From Rhodococcus rhodnii (GTDB lineage Bacteria; Actinomycetota; Actinomycetes; Mycobacteriales; Pseudonocardiaceae): a stretch of DNA of 64,000 nt. How positions within the stretch are numbered: position 1 is the stretch's first letter; the number at the start of each line of letters is the position of its first letter. The notes beneath the pieces were generated by a model. The model worked only from the letters and a program-made list of their open reading frames with translations. It did no database searches and was not told where the DNA came from. The position numbers and the translations under genes are program-made. The stretch is from contig JOAA01000004.1 in the NCBI GenBank assembly GCA_000720375.1, positions 310,001 to 374,000 on the forward strand, written 5' to 3'. Shown piece after piece: positions 17,893 to 28,348 of the stretch.

Positions 17893-18729
17893 ATGACAGC
17901 GGTACAAGTGCGGGGCCTGCGTAAGGCGTACCCGAAGATCCAGGCTGTGGCCGGGATCGACCTGCGGATCGAACGCGGCGAGGTGTTCGCGTTACTCGGC
18001 CCCAACGGGGCAGGCAAGACCACGACCGTGGAAATCCTTGAAGGACACCGGAAACGGGACGCCGGCACGGTGTCCGTGCTCGGTCAGGACCCAGGCAGCG
18101 CCGGACGGGAATGGCGAGCACGACTAGGCATCGTGTTGCAGACGGCGACCGACGCCGCGGAACTGTCGGTGCGCGAGACGATCCGGCACTTCGCGGGGTA
18201 CTACCCGCGGCCACGACAGCCCGAGGAGGTCATGGAACTGTGTGGCCTCAAGGAAAAGGCGAGCGCACGGGTGAAGAGCCTGTCCGGTGGGCAGCGCAGG
18301 CGGCTGGATGTCGCGCTGGGCATCATCGGCACGCCTGAGCTGCTTTTCCTCGACGAGCCGACGACCGGCTTCGATCCCGAGGCACGCAGGCAGTTCTGGA
18401 GCCTGATCCAGAAGCTCACCGCCGACGGCACGACCATCGTGCTGACCACGCACTACCTCGACGAGGCCGAGGCGCTGGCCGACCGGGTCGCGGTGATCGC
18501 GAAGGGCGAGATCGTCGCAGAGGGCGCGCCGGGTGAGCTCGGCGGGCGCTCGAAGCGGGAGGCGACAGTCCGCTGGTTCGACCACAACGGCGAACAGACG
18601 GTCCAAACCGCCACGCCGACCAAGTTGATCGGCGAGCTCTCCCGTGGGGGTGGAGAGCTCGCCGGGCTCACCGTCACCCGGCCGACCCTCGAAGACATCT
18701 ACCTCGACCTGGTCGGAGGCGACCGATGA
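17893..18729 (+). CDS. ABC transporter ATP-binding protein (ABC-2/DrrA type)
   Basis: A 278-residue ATPase: Walker A GPNGAGKTTT, Q-loop region LGIVLQTATD, signature LSGGQRRRLD, Walker B LLFLDEPTTGFD, and an H-loop in LTTHYLDEAE. The start is ATG 17893; a GTG two codons upstream is possible. The C-terminal tail after about residue 220 is typical of drug exporter ATPases. It overlaps the permease gene by four bases and heads a four-gene operon with its own two-component system, so the pair probably exports a toxic compound or lipid sensed by the kinase. Confidence 0.92.
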   Translation: MTAVQVRGLRKAYPKIQAVAGIDLRIERGEVFALLGPNGAGKTTTVEILEGHRKRDAGTVSVLGQDPGSAGREWRARLGIVLQTATDAAELSVRETIRHFAGYYPRPRQPEEVMELCGLKEKASARVKSLSGGQRRRLDVALGIIGTPELLFLDEPTTGFDPEARRQFWSLIQKLTADGTTIVLTTHYLDEAEALADRVAVIAKGEIVAEGAPGELGGRSKREATVRWFDHNGEQTVQTATPTKLIGELSRGGGELAGLTVTRPTLEDIYLDLVGGDR

Positions 18730-19538
18730 CGATCATGCACCTGCCGTCGCCGGTGACCATCGGCCTCGCCCGCGGCCTCACCGAGGTGAAGTTGTTCTTC
18801 CGCAGCAAGGAACAGGCGATCTTCACGTTCGCGTTCCCGGCGGGGATCCTGGCCGTGCTCGGGTCGGTGTTCAGCAGGACGTACGAGGACACTGGGGTTT
18901 CGTCCAGCCATGTGCTCACCGCGAGCATGGTCGGCGCGGGCATCATCGCGACTTCGTTCGTGAACCTGAGCATCAGCGTCGCACTGGACCGCGAGGACGG
19001 AACGCTGCTGCGGCTACGCGGCACGCCGATGCCCGCGATCTCCTATTTCCTGGGCAAGATCATCCTGGTGCTGGTGGCCAGTCTCGCGGAAACCGTGCTG
19101 GTGCTGGGTGTCGGTGTGGCGCTGTTCGGCCTCGACCTGCCGACCGATCCGGCGAAGTGGCTGACGTTCGCGTGGGTGTTCGTGCTGGCCGTGATCAGTT
19201 GCTCCTTGATCGGCATCTTCACCGCGTCACTGGCGAAATCCGGGCAGAGCGCGGCGGCCGTGGCGAACCTGCCCTACGTGGGCCTTCAGTTCGTCTCCGG
19301 CGTGTACGTCAGCCCAATCACGCTACTACCTGCGGGTATGGTCACGGTGGCGTCGTTGTTCCCGATCAAGTGGGCGGCACAGGGCTTCCGGTCGGTGTTC
19401 CTGCCGGACAGCATGATGAAGTACGAGATGGCGGGGTCATGGGAACTGGGCAGGACAGCACTGGTCCTTGGCGTCTGGTGCGTCGTCGGGCTCGGCCTGT
19501 GCCTGATGACGTTCCGGTGGAGCAACCGGAGCCGGTGA
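18726..19538 (+). CDS. ABC-2 type transporter permease
   Basis: A 270-residue membrane protein with about six helices, the partner of the preceding ATPase. It has the features of the DrrB-like ABC-2 family: a first helix after a short cytoplasmic N-terminus (LFFRSKEQAIFTFAFPAGIL), the central LDREDGTLLRLRGTPMP coupling region, and a late conserved segment near VASLFPIKWAAQGFR. Translational coupling on both sides (ATGA before, GTGA after) ties it to the ATPase and the kinase. Confidence 0.9.
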   Translation: MTIMHLPSPVTIGLARGLTEVKLFFRSKEQAIFTFAFPAGILAVLGSVFSRTYEDTGVSSSHVLTASMVGAGIIATSFVNLSISVALDREDGTLLRLRGTPMPAISYFLGKIILVLVASLAETVLVLGVGVALFGLDLPTDPAKWLTFAWVFVLAVISCSLIGIFTASLAKSGQSAAAVANLPYVGLQFVSGVYVSPITLLPAGMVTVASLFPIKWAAQGFRSVFLPDSMMKYEMAGSWELGRTALVLGVWCVVGLGLCLMTFRWSNRSR

Positions 19539-20698
19539 CCGAGGCAGCCGATCGCTACTTCTGGCTGTGGGACACGTTTTTCGCGTTCGTCTACGTCTCG
19601 GTCGTCTTCTTGGTCATCGTGGTGGCCAACGGACCGACCCTGGCGGAACGGGCTGCCGCGATCGCGTTGCTGACCGCGATCGCGGTCAGCTATGTCTTCG
19701 TCGGCAGGCCGTGTATCGCCGCCGAGGAGTTCGGCTGGCGGCTCAACCTGTTCGTCGCCGCGCTGTTCTTGTGTACGGCCGGGGCGGCCTACTTCGTCCC
19801 GATCACCCAGTACACGTTCTTCGGTGTGATTCCGCTGCTGTTCATGAGCCTGCGGCTGGCGGTGGCGATCGTGATCGTCGCGATGGCGATCGTCGTGACG
19901 ATTCTGCTGTCCTCCGCGGGCGAACCACCCGCGAACCCGGTGAACACCGCGGTGGCGATCACGATCAGCGTGATCTTCTCGGTGGCGATCGGTGTCTGGA
20001 TCGACAAGGTCATCAAGCAGAGCAGCGAACGCGGCGAGCTGATCAAACAACTGGAGGCCAGCCAGGCCGAGGTGTCCCGGCTGTCGCGGGAAGCGGGCGT
20101 GACCGGGGAGCGGGAACGGCTGGCAGGCGAGATCCACGACACCCTCGCGCAGGGCTTCACCAGCATCATCACCCTGGTGCAGGCAGCGGAATCGGAACTC
20201 GGCCGGGACGAACCCCAGGTGCGCAGGCATTTGGCGCTCGCACTGCGGACCGCGCGGGAGAACCTGGCCGAATCCCGTGCGCTGGTCGCGGCTCTCGCCC
20301 CGGCCGAGCTGACCGAAAGCTCTGTGCTGGACGCGATCCGGCGCCAGGCGGCCAAGCTGACCGAGGAGACCGGTATCGCGGTCGACGTCGGCGTGCAGGG
20401 TGAGCGACGGCCGCTGGCCACCGGGATCGACGTGGTGCTGCTGCGGACCGTGCAGGAAGCACTGTCCAATGTGCGCAAACACGCGGACGCGGGCACTGTC
20501 GAGATCGTGCTGTCCTATCAGGAAGGTTCGGTGGTTCTGCTGGTCACGGACGATGGCAGGGGTTTCGACCCGTCCGCGCCGACCAGCGGGTTCGGGTTAC
20601 GCGGCATGCGGTCGCGGATCGACCAGGTCGGCGGCTCGCTGTCGGTGACCAGCTCGCCCGGCTCGGGCACCACCGTCGAACTGGAGGTCTGCACATGA
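19535..20698 (+). CDS. Sensor histidine kinase (NarL/DesK-type, HisKA_3)
   Basis: A 387-residue membrane sensor. The GTG at 19535 overlaps the permease stop; a much longer open frame upstream (to 18644) is out of frame with real genes there and is rejected. Five or six N-terminal helices are followed by a coiled linker, the phospho-acceptor His in ERLAGEIHDTLAQGF, then a GHKL ATPase domain with QEALSNVRKHA (N box), DDGRGFDP (G1) and GFGLRGMRSR (G2). It pairs with the next gene. There is no extracellular sensor domain, so the signal is probably membrane-borne, or is the transporter itself. Confidence 0.92.
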   Translation: MTEAADRYFWLWDTFFAFVYVSVVFLVIVVANGPTLAERAAAIALLTAIAVSYVFVGRPCIAAEEFGWRLNLFVAALFLCTAGAAYFVPITQYTFFGVIPLLFMSLRLAVAIVIVAMAIVVTILLSSAGEPPANPVNTAVAITISVIFSVAIGVWIDKVIKQSSERGELIKQLEASQAEVSRLSREAGVTGERERLAGEIHDTLAQGFTSIITLVQAAESELGRDEPQVRRHLALALRTARENLAESRALVAALAPAELTESSVLDAIRRQAAKLTEETGIAVDVGVQGERRPLATGIDVVLLRTVQEALSNVRKHADAGTVEIVLSYQEGSVVLLVTDDGRGFDPSAPTSGFGLRGMRSRIDQVGGSLSVTSSPGSGTTVELEVCT

Positions 20699-21312
20699 TC
20701 AAGGTGCTGCTCGTCGACGACCATCCCGTTGTCCGGGAAGGGTTGCGCGGCATGCTCGACGCCGAGCCGGATCTGACGGTCGTCGGCGAGGCCGGTTCCG
20801 GCGAGGAGGCAGTCGCGCTCGCGGCGGCTCACCAGCCCGACGTGATCCTGATGGACCTGCGGATGCCGGGTCTGGACGGCGCCGGTGCCACCGAGAAGAT
20901 CATGTCGTCCAACAGCGGCAGCCGGGTCATCGTGCTCACCACGTACGAAACCGACGCGGACATCCTGCGTGCCGTCGAGGCGGGCGCGACCGGGTATCTG
21001 CTGAAGGACGCTTCCCGTGCGGAGTTGGCCGGCGCCATCCGGGCCGCGACACGTGGTGAAACCGTGCTGGCGCCTTCGGTGGCCGGGCGGTTGATGCGGC
21101 GGATGCGTCAACCCGTACAGCAATCCTTGACTGCCAGGGAGATTCAGGTTCTCCAGCTGGTCGCGAAAGGACAGACGAACGCCGAGATCGGCGCGTCGCT
21201 GCACATCAGTGAGACCACGGTGAAGACGCATCTGCTGCGCGTGTTCAACAAACTCGGCGTCTCGGACCGCACCGCGGCCGTCACCACGGCCATGGAACAG
21301 GGCATGCTATGA
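20695..21312 (+). CDS. NarL/LuxR family response regulator
   Basis: A 205-residue response regulator. The receiver domain has the acidic pair DD (LLVDDHP), the phospho-acceptor Asp in ILMDLRMPGLDG, Thr in VLTTYETD and Lys in YLLKDASRAEL. The C-terminal LuxR-type helix-turn-helix runs from LTAREIQVLQLVAKGQTNAEI through VKTHLLRVFNKLGV. It overlaps the kinase gene (ATGA) and completes the transporter/two-component operon, which it likely regulates. A perfect hairpin follows six bases after its stop. Confidence 0.94.
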   Translation: MIKVLLVDDHPVVREGLRGMLDAEPDLTVVGEAGSGEEAVALAAAHQPDVILMDLRMPGLDGAGATEKIMSSNSGSRVIVLTTYETDADILRAVEAGATGYLLKDASRAELAGAIRAATRGETVLAPSVAGRLMRRMRQPVQQSLTAREIQVLQLVAKGQTNAEIGASLHISETTVKTHLLRVFNKLGVSDRTAAVTTAMEQGML

Positions 21313-21317
21313 AAAGA

Positions 21318-21365
21318 CCTCGTGAGTGTTTTGGCCGGTTAGAACCGGCCAAAACACTCACGAGG
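21318..21365. terminator. Perfect 23-bp bidirectional terminator hairpin
   Basis: Bases 21318-21340 pair without mismatch with 21343-21365 across a 2-nt loop. It lies between the convergent response regulator and serC genes, so it can stop both. The outer arm TCGTGAGTG-TTTTG is related to the hairpins at 63303-63341 and 63375-63431, indicating a genome-wide terminator type. Confidence 0.9.
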
Positions 21366-21379
21366 CCCACGCTGGGAGT

Positions 21380-22525
<1,146 letters not shown>

Positions 22526-22612
22526 TCAGGGATCTCTTCTGGATCGAAATGAACTGCGGCGGTACCGGCGCCGTTGCCGGGAGGTAACGAGAATGACATC
22601 TTGTCATGTGGT

Positions 22613-23971
22613 CTAGCGGCGCGTACCCCAGCCGTGAGGGTCGACACCTCCGGGGATCGGACCAGCCGGTTCGTACGGACGGCGGGTGAAGATGAACGTG
22701 GCCAGGTCCAGATGGGAGACCTCGCCGTGCTCGTCGCGCACGACCTTGAGCGTTTCCCCAGCGTAATAGGCATCCAGACCGGTCCACGTGCCGTCGCCGG
22801 CCGGCCGGAAGCGCGACGCGCGGCCAGCGCCCTGGATCGGCACCAGCTCGAGCCACGCGTGGTCCAGCAGCCGCAACTGGTACATGGTCGGACCCCAGTA
22901 CCACGCGCCGGTGAGGTCCAGCAGGTCCTTGTTGACGGTCGTGGCGGGCGCCCACTCGGTCGGCAGCTCCGGCTCCACCTCGTCCGCGATCTTCATCAGG
23001 TCGTAGGACAGACCGACGATCCCGACCCCGGACGTGGCGTTGGTCAGCACCAACGAGCCGGTTCCGCTGGCCGCGTCGGTGAGCGCGCACGCCAGGAAGC
23101 CCGGCATCGACCCGGTGTGCCCGGCCATCCGCCGCCCGGAGTCCCGCGCGAGCTGCAGGCCGAGACCGAACGCGGCCGTCCAGTGATCGCCGTCGTCCAC
23201 CATCACTGGGGCGCGCATCTCGGCCATGGTGTCGGGATGCAGCACGTCGCCGGTGTCCCCGGCGATCAGCCGCAACCAGCGCGCCAGGTCGTTGAGCGTC
23301 GACCACAGCTGGCCCGCGGGCGCCATCGCCCCTGCGTCCGGCGTGGGCTCGTGCAGCAGCACGTCGGCGTGCGGATGCACCGCCCAGCCCAATGCGTGCG
23401 GTGCCACCGGGTGCGGGGTTGTCCGCGTCATCTCCAGCGGGACGAGCAGCTCCTGGTTGACCGCGTCCAACCAGCTCATACCCCGGTGCCGCGACACGAG
23501 TTCGCCCAAAGCGCCGTAACCGACGTTGGAGTAGTGCAGCTTGCTCCCCGCTCGCAGCACCAAGGCCTCAGGCCCAAGGCTTGCCTGCAGCGCCGCCCAG
23601 TCCCCGCCGGGAGCACGCTCCCAGAATTCCCCCGGCGACTCAGACGTCACACCGCCCGTGTGCGACAGCAGCTGCGCCAGCGTGCGCTCGCCCATGACGG
23701 TGCCCGGCACGTGCTTGTCCAACGGATCGTTGAGGTCCAGCTTGCCTTCGTCACGCAGTCGCATGACCAGCACGGCAGTGAACGTCTTGGTGATCGAACC
23801 GATCCGGTACTGCGTGTCCGGACCCGGCACTTCGCCGTCGACCCGGCCACGCGCGCCGGACCACACCAGCCCACCCTCGCGGACCACCGCCGCGACCAGG
23901 GACGGCGCCCGGCAGGTTGCCTGCTCGTGGGCGACGCGGCGGAGTAGGGCCAGCTCAGTTGAAGGCAGCAT
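22613..23971 (-). CDS. Serine hydrolase, beta-lactamase class C/EstB-like
   Basis: A 452-residue cytoplasmic or secreted serine hydrolase. The SxxK catalytic motif is SITK in YRIGSITKTFTAV (about residue 59), the YxN motif is YSN in KLHYSNVGYGALG, and the third motif is HTG in AGHTGSMPGF. A roughly 110-residue C-terminal domain follows the catalytic part (WAPATTVNKDLLDLTGAWYWGP onward), as in many DUF3471-like tailed hydrolases. No signal peptide is evident. Actual substrates of this family include esters, D-amino peptides and beta-lactams, so resistance should not be assumed. Confidence 0.88.
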   Translation of the reverse strand: MLPSTELALLRRVAHEQATCRAPSLVAAVVREGGLVWSGARGRVDGEVPGPDTQYRIGSITKTFTAVLVMRLRDEGKLDLNDPLDKHVPGTVMGERTLAQLLSHTGGVTSESPGEFWERAPGGDWAALQASLGPEALVLRAGSKLHYSNVGYGALGELVSRHRGMSWLDAVNQELLVPLEMTRTTPHPVAPHALGWAVHPHADVLLHEPTPDAGAMAPAGQLWSTLNDLARWLRLIAGDTGDVLHPDTMAEMRAPVMVDDGDHWTAAFGLGLQLARDSGRRMAGHTGSMPGFLACALTDAASGTGSLVLTNATSGVGIVGLSYDLMKIADEVEPELPTEWAPATTVNKDLLDLTGAWYWGPTMYQLRLLDHAWLELVPIQGAGRASRFRPAGDGTWTGLDAYYAGETLKVVRDEHGEVSHLDLATFIFTRRPYEPAGPIPGGVDPHGWGTRR

Positions 23972-24022
23972 GCCGTGATTCTCGCCTGCCGCGTCGGGAG
24001 CGCGCCCGCGCCTAGGGCATCA

Positions 24023-24619
24023 ATGACTTCTATGGGCGAAAATGACCCGGTGAAGTGGACTCGCGCGGTGCAGCACCTCGAAGCATTGGCGACGGCGTGC
24101 GACGAGATGCGCGGCCTGCCGTTGCCAGTCACGCAACTGTGGGTGTTCGGCCAGTTCCTCGAGTCTCCGGCCGATCTGGACTCGGTGCACGTGGCGCTGG
24201 CCGTGGACCTGCCTGAAGTGCCTTGGCTCTCGGCGCCGGCGGGCGCTTCGCACTGGGCCAACGCGACCCGGATGGCCCGCAACCCGTTCACACCGGTGTG
24301 GCGGTCGGCCCGGGCACCGATCTGGAACCACTTCGTCGTACGGCCCGCGCTGGTGTGGGACATCTCGGCGGGTGTCTCGTCCGACGCCCTCACGGCGATC
24401 CGGGACGAGAAGGCGGAGCGGGTTCGGATCCCTGCGCCTGGCGCGGAGGAGTTGCGGACGCGGCTCGACGATGAGCTCGCGATCAGCCTTGCCGCCATGC
24501 GCTCGAAGGTGTCGGCGTATCAGCAGAAGCGCTGGAGCCCCGGCAAACTGGAGCCGGTCGCCGACGACCTCCACGCAGTGACCACCGGCTACCTCGACAT
24601 CCTCGACGCCAGCCGCTGA
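24023..24619 (+). CDS. Conserved hypothetical protein (DUF7711-like)
   Basis: A protein of about 198 residues that I recognise only as an actinomycete hypothetical, possibly the DUF7711 family. It is soluble with alternating helices and strands: an N-terminal helix (VKWTRAVQHLEALATACDEM), a strand LWVFGQFL, and LDSVHVALAVDLP. The pattern FGQFLESPADLDSVHVAL vaguely recalls nucleotidyltransferase-like sequences but catalytic residues are not convincing. The start could be 24023 or the ATG at 24032; neither has a clear ribosome site. It is divergent from the serine hydrolase. No function assigned. Confidence 0.65.
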   Translation: MTSMGENDPVKWTRAVQHLEALATACDEMRGLPLPVTQLWVFGQFLESPADLDSVHVALAVDLPEVPWLSAPAGASHWANATRMARNPFTPVWRSARAPIWNHFVVRPALVWDISAGVSSDALTAIRDEKAERVRIPAPGAEELRTRLDDELAISLAAMRSKVSAYQQKRWSPGKLEPVADDLHAVTTGYLDILDASR

Positions 24620-24659
24620 GCCATGATCCCCATGCCGCGACGCTCGGCAGGATCATGGC
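24620..24659. terminator. Bulged stem-loop between convergent genes
   Basis: GCCATGATCC (24620-24629) pairs perfectly with GGATCATGGC (24650-24659), and the loop contains an inner TGCCG/CGGCA stem. It starts one base after the hypothetical gene stop and ends 14 bases before the permease gene stop, so it likely serves both strands. Confidence 0.75.
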
Positions 24660-24673
24660 CCGCGGCCAGCGGA

Positions 24674-25903
24674 CTACGCCAACGCCGACGTCGGTGGCAG
24701 GCGAGCGGCCCGCATCGCCGGGTAGGCACCGGCGATCGCGCCGACCACGGCCGAAATGCCGACACCGCCGATCAATGCCAACGGCGGCAGCACCGCGGGC
24801 CAGTTCTGGCTCAAGGCATAACCGGCCGTCACGCCAACTCCGATGACCACACCGACGATTCCGCCGAGCCCGGACAAAAGCACTGACTCGGCGAGGAATT
24901 GGCCGCGGATCTGGCGTCTGGTCGCGCCAAGTGCCCGGCGTAGACCGATTTCCCGGCGTCGTTCCAGTACCGAGATCACCATGGTGTTGGCGACACCGAC
25001 TCCGCCGACCAGCAACGCGACTCCACCCAACGCGAGGAACAACGCGCTGTACGACTCGTCCACGAGTTTCTGCGCGGCCAACGCCTCCGATGGCAGTGAG
25101 ACCTGGACCTCGTTGGGGTACTCAGGATTCACCGTCGCGGCGAGGACACTGCGGACGTTCTCGACCTGGGCGTCCTGCGCGCGGGTGTAGAGCGTCGTGG
25201 GGTGGCCGTCGAAGCCGAGCTTCTCCTTGGCCACGTCCCAGCCCACCAGCACCGACCGTTCGATCTCCGGTGCCAGCGGCATCGCGTTGAGGATGCCGAC
25301 CACGGTGAACCATTGTCCGGCGATCCATACCTGCGGCGGTGCCGCCGGGTTGATGTGGTCGATGCCCAGCCGGGTCGCCGCGACCGATCCGAGGACCACG
25401 GCGGGGAACCTGGCCGATGCCGCGTCGATGAACTTTCCGCTGTGCAGTGTTCCGTTCAGTACGCGGAGCAGGTCCGGTTTGGCCGCCAGCACCGCCAGCC
25501 CGGATGTGTCGTCGGCCGGGATCTGGTCGTTGCGTCGCACTGTCGCTTTGACGTTGCCGGTTGCCGAGGCTCCGGTCACCGGGCCGATCCGGCCCACCAT
25601 TCCCACCGAACTCTCCGGTAGTTTCGCCGTTTCGCCGAACAACGTCTGGCCCGGCTTGGCCACCAGCAGGTTCGGCCCGAGTGCGGCGATCTGGTCGGCC
25701 AGCGCCTTGTTGCTGGACGCCGGAATGCTGACCACCGCGATCATCGCGGCGACCCCGATCGCGATTCCCAGTGCTGACAACACCGCTCGCAACGGACGGG
25801 TCCGCATGCCGTGCGCGCCAAGGCTAAGCATGTCCTTCGATCCGAGCCGACGCGGGGACGGCAGCGGTTCGGCGTCCGGTGGACGATCAAGCAGGACGGT
25901 CAT
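24674..25903 (-). CDS. MacB/FtsX-like ABC transporter permease
   Basis: A 409-residue permease with one helix near residues 45-65, a large extracytoplasmic domain (about 70-280) and three helices at the C-terminus, including [27 protein letters not shown], the FtsX-domain hallmark. The closing [15 protein letters not shown] is also typical. It is the last gene of a four-gene operon with an ATPase, a peptidoglycan-binding adaptor and a lipoprotein, forming a MacAB-like mechanotransmission system. It overlaps the ATPase gene by four bases. Confidence 0.92.
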   Translation of the reverse strand: MTVLLDRPPDAEPLPSPRRLGSKDMLSLGAHGMRTRPLRAVLSALGIAIGVAAMIAVVSIPASSNKALADQIAALGPNLLVAKPGQTLFGETAKLPESSVGMVGRIGPVTGASATGNVKATVRRNDQIPADDTSGLAVLAAKPDLLRVLNGTLHSGKFIDAASARFPAVVLGSVAATRLGIDHINPAAPPQVWIAGQWFTVVGILNAMPLAPEIERSVLVGWDVAKEKLGFDGHPTTLYTRAQDAQVENVRSVLAATVNPEYPNEVQVSLPSEALAAQKLVDESYSALFLALGGVALLVGGVGVANTMVISVLERRREIGLRRALGATRRQIRGQFLAESVLLSGLGGIVGVVIGVGVTAGYALSQNWPAVLPPLALIGGVGISAVVGAIAGAYPAMRAARLPPTSALA

Positions 25904-26580
25904 GCGGCGACTCCCGTGTCGAGGCGCAGCATGCCGTCCCGCATCTCGATCCGGCGTGGCATCGCAGCCGCGATGTCGTTGTCATGCGTGATGACCACGA
26001 TCGTCGTGCCCGCCGCGTTCAACTGGTACAGCAGCGACAGAATTCCGGAACCGGTTGTGCTGTCGAGGTTTCCGGTCGGCTCGTCGGCCAGGACGATGGC
26101 CGGGCGGTTCACCACCGCACGCGCGATCGCGACGCGCTGCCTTTCACCGCCGGACATCTCGCTCGGCAAATGCCACGCGCGGCCACCGAGACCGACCTGT
26201 TCCAACGCGCCCAACGCGATCTGCCGTCTGCGCCGAGCCGAAACTCCTGCGTACAGCAGGCCGGTCGCCACATTGTCCACTGCGGACAGGCCTTCGGTCA
26301 GGAAGAACTGCTGGAACACGAACCCGATCCAGCGGGACCGCAGGGCCGAGAGCCGACGGTCGTTCAGTCGCGCGACATCGTGCCCGCGGATCTCGACCCG
26401 GCCGGACGTGGGAATGTCCAAAGTGCCCATCAGGTGCAGCAGCGTGGACTTCCCCGATCCTGACGGCCCGACGATCGCCAGCAGCTCACCCGGCGACACC
26501 GACAGGGACACATCACGAAGTGCTTGCACACCACCGGGATACGTCTTCGCCGCGTTGCGGACAGCGAGCACCGGGGTCAC
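25900..26580 (-). CDS. MacB/LolD-type ABC transporter ATPase
   Basis: A 226-residue ATPase: Walker [11 protein letters not shown], signature [14 protein letters not shown], Walker [15 protein letters not shown], and H-loop VITHD. The [10 protein letters not shown] wording is characteristic of the LolD/MacB/FtsE subgroup that powers extracytoplasmic mechanotransmission. The GTG start overlaps the adaptor stop (GTGA), and its stop overlaps the permease ATG. Partner: the FtsX-like permease downstream. Confidence 0.94.
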   Translation of the reverse strand: MTPVLAVRNAAKTYPGGVQALRDVSLSVSPGELLAIVGPSGSGKSTLLHLMGTLDIPTSGRVEIRGHDVARLNDRRLSALRSRWIGFVFQQFFLTEGLSAVDNVATGLLYAGVSARRRRQIALGALEQVGLGGRAWHLPSEMSGGERQRVAIARAVVNRPAIVLADEPTGNLDSTTGSGILSLLYQLNAAGTTIVVITHDNDIAAAMPRRIEMRDGMLRLDTGVAA

Positions 26581-27674
26581 GATGTGGTCACCACCTGCAT
26601 GCCCTCGCGCACGTCCGGACCGCTCACCTCGACCTTGCCGTCGGCGAACAGACCCGTCTTCACCGGAATCAGTCGCCGCGACGAACCTTCGACGACCTCC
26701 AGCGCGTAACCGCCTTCAGCCAGCGCCAGCAACGCACCGACCGGCACGGCCAGCACGCCGTTGTGGCTCCGCACGGTGAATCGGACGTCCACCGAGCTCG
26801 CGTCGGGCGCGGTGATCGCGGCCGGGTCATCCAGCGTGATGGACACGTCGAACTTGGTGTCCTGCTCCTGCCCCGGCATCCCTTGGTTGTTGTCCGGTGC
26901 GGCCAGCGTGACCTGTTGAACGGTGCCCGTGGTCTGCTTGCCGCCGACGCTCACCGTGACCTTCGAGCCCACCTTGGCGCTGTCCCGCTGCTCGGCCTGG
27001 ATCTTGACGGTCACGCCACGGTTCACGCCGGTGTACTTCAGCACGTCTGTGCCGCCTTGGCTGCCAAGGGAAGCGACCAGCGTGCTGACCCGGAACGGCC
27101 CCGGCGCGATCACCACGTCACCGACCGCGACCGTGCTGTTCTCGTCCAGCTTCAGCGACTTCTGCCACTTCTTGATCGCTTTGGCCGTGGCGTCGGTGAA
27201 CTTCTCGTCCGGATTGCCGAATCCGCCGAACCCCAGGGCTTTCAGGTTCTCCTCGATCAGCTTGACGTCCGGGCCGTTGGTCACGCCCGGGCCGACCGGC
27301 CGGTACATCGGGATGTCGCCGTAGAACAGCGATACCGGCTTGGCGTCCACTTTGTACACGGATTTGCCTCGGTCGAACGTGTCGCCGATCGCGGGCAGTC
27401 CGGTGATGGTGCCGGCCTTGCGCCCGGCGAGCGCGGTTTCGATGCCGTAACCGAGCTTTCCGCTCTCGGACTTCTTGTCCGCGAGGTCTGTCTTGACCAC
27501 CTCGGCGGTCTCCACCTTCGCGGGTCCTTGCGGTGCCGCGACGGCCGATCCCGAACCGACTCTGGTCAGCACGACCGCAGTGCCGACGCCGAGCGCGACG
27601 ACGGTGGCCGTTCCGGTGATCATCCAGCGAGTACGGCGCCGTTTACGCAGGCGCCGTGGCCCTTCGTCGGTCAC
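26577..27674 (-). CDS. Membrane-anchored efflux adaptor with peptidoglycan-binding domain
   Basis: About 365 residues from a GTG at 27674 that overlaps the lipoprotein stop (GTGA); an upstream in-frame start at 27719 is less likely. After a basic stretch (LRKRRRTRW) comes one transmembrane helix, then a linker and a PG_binding_1 domain ([15 protein letters not shown], then [14 protein letters not shown]). The rest is the barrel-sandwich/beta-barrel fold of periplasmic adaptors, with [14 protein letters not shown] and [20 protein letters not shown]. It should link the MacB-like permease to the cell wall or a substrate. Confidence 0.88.
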   Translation of the reverse strand: MTDEGPRRLRKRRRTRWMITGTATVVALGVGTAVVLTRVGSGSAVAAPQGPAKVETAEVVKTDLADKKSESGKLGYGIETALAGRKAGTITGLPAIGDTFDRGKSVYKVDAKPVSLFYGDIPMYRPVGPGVTNGPDVKLIEENLKALGFGGFGNPDEKFTDATAKAIKKWQKSLKLDENSTVAVGDVVIAPGPFRVSTLVASLGSQGGTDVLKYTGVNRGVTVKIQAEQRDSAKVGSKVTVSVGGKQTTGTVQQVTLAAPDNNQGMPGQEQDTKFDVSITLDDPAAITAPDASSVDVRFTVRSHNGVLAVPVGALLALAEGGYALEVVEGSSRRLIPVKTGLFADGKVEVSGPDVREGMQVVTTS

Positions 27675-28207
27675 TTGCCGCCTCCGGCTGCCGGCACGCC
27701 CATCGTTTCCATGCCGCATTCCTTGAAGGCCTTGTCGAGCTTCTCCTTGTCGCCACCGAGTTCGATGGAGATCCCGGACTGTGTGCCGTCCGGCTGCGGA
27801 TCGGGCCAGTCGAAGCCGTGCTCACGCATGCACTTGGCGTTCTTGCGCGCCTTGTCCAGTTCCTCGGGCGAAAGCGGCTTCGGCTTGCCGCCGTTGGGCA
27901 GCAGCTTGTTGCACGCCTCCCCCGCCTTGTTCATCTTCTCCATGTTGCCCTCATCCACGCGCGTCGCGGCCATGCTGCCGTCGGGGCCTGGGTCGGGCAT
28001 GTCGATACCGTGCTCACGCATGCATTTCGCGTAGTCACGGAACCGGTCCTCGTCGGTCTTGCCGTCGTTGACGGCCTCGTTGTTCTGCGCGTTTCCGCCC
28101 TTGCCGTCCCCGAGCGAGGCGACCTTGTCGCCGCCCGAGTCGCTGCCGCACGCCGCCGCCAGGACGAACAACGAGGCCACGGCGGCGAGGCGCCACCTGG
28201 ATCCCAT
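27671..28207 (-). CDS. Secreted lipoprotein with two CMREHG repeats
   Basis: A 178-residue lipoprotein: the signal peptide ends in the lipobox LAAAC, with Cys20 as lipid attachment. Two internal repeats, AKCMREHGIDMPDPGPDG and AKCMREHGFDWPDPQPDG, lie about 67 residues apart, each with one Cys and one His, followed by a further Cys in each half. The fold is unknown. It is the first gene of the MacAB-like operon, divergent from the OmpR-type two-component system, and may be the substrate-binding or sensing part. Metal or disulfide chemistry at the C/H pairs is a guess. Confidence 0.82.
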   Translation of the reverse strand: MGSRWRLAAVASLFVLAAACGSDSGGDKVASLGDGKGGNAQNNEAVNDGKTDEDRFRDYAKCMREHGIDMPDPGPDGSMAATRVDEGNMEKMNKAGEACNKLLPNGGKPKPLSPEELDKARKNAKCMREHGFDWPDPQPDGTQSGISIELGGDKEKLDKAFKECGMETMGVPAAGGGK

Positions 28208-28294
28208 GTGATCTCCCTTTCTCGTATGGCGGGTCCGGCCCCCGACAGCCCGGACCCGCTGGTGGGATTTCTAGAGACCGACCGATTCGAGCCC

Positions 28295-28325
28295 GTTAAG
28301 CGAAAGCGCTTATCTCGCGCTTAAC
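28295..28325. promoter_or_regulatory. Inverted repeat between divergent efflux and two-component operons
   Basis: GTTAAGCG (28295-28302) is an exact inverted repeat of CGCTTAAC (28318-28325), with a second palindrome AAGCGCTT (28304-28311) in the spacer. It lies between the lipoprotein start (28207) and the response regulator start (28349). It is a plausible binding site for the response regulator controlling both operons. Confidence 0.5.
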
Positions 28326-28334
28326 CCCAGTTCA

Positions 28335-28347
28335 GGGACACTGTCCC
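28335..28347. promoter_or_regulatory. GGGACA-C-TGTCCC palindrome touching the response regulator start
   Basis: A perfect 6-bp inverted repeat with a single central base ends one base before the ATG at 28349, replacing any visible Shine-Dalgarno. It may be an operator or indicate leaderless or structured initiation. Confidence 0.35.
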
Positions 28348-28348
28348 C

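Noticed and set aside
18644..19534. Long N-terminal extension of the histidine kinase frame
   Set aside because: It overlaps the coupled permease gene in another frame and is compositionally abnormal; the GTG at 19535 overlaps the permease stop as expected.
22613..23971. Beta-lactam resistance gene
   Set aside because: The SxxK, YxN and HTG motifs are shared by many esterases and peptidases, and there is no signal peptide or regulator to support a true beta-lactamase.
24032..24619. Nucleotidyltransferase reading of the hypothetical protein
   Set aside because: A LWVFGQFL-LDSVHVAL pattern vaguely recalls the GS-DxD core, but the paired acidic residues are missing.
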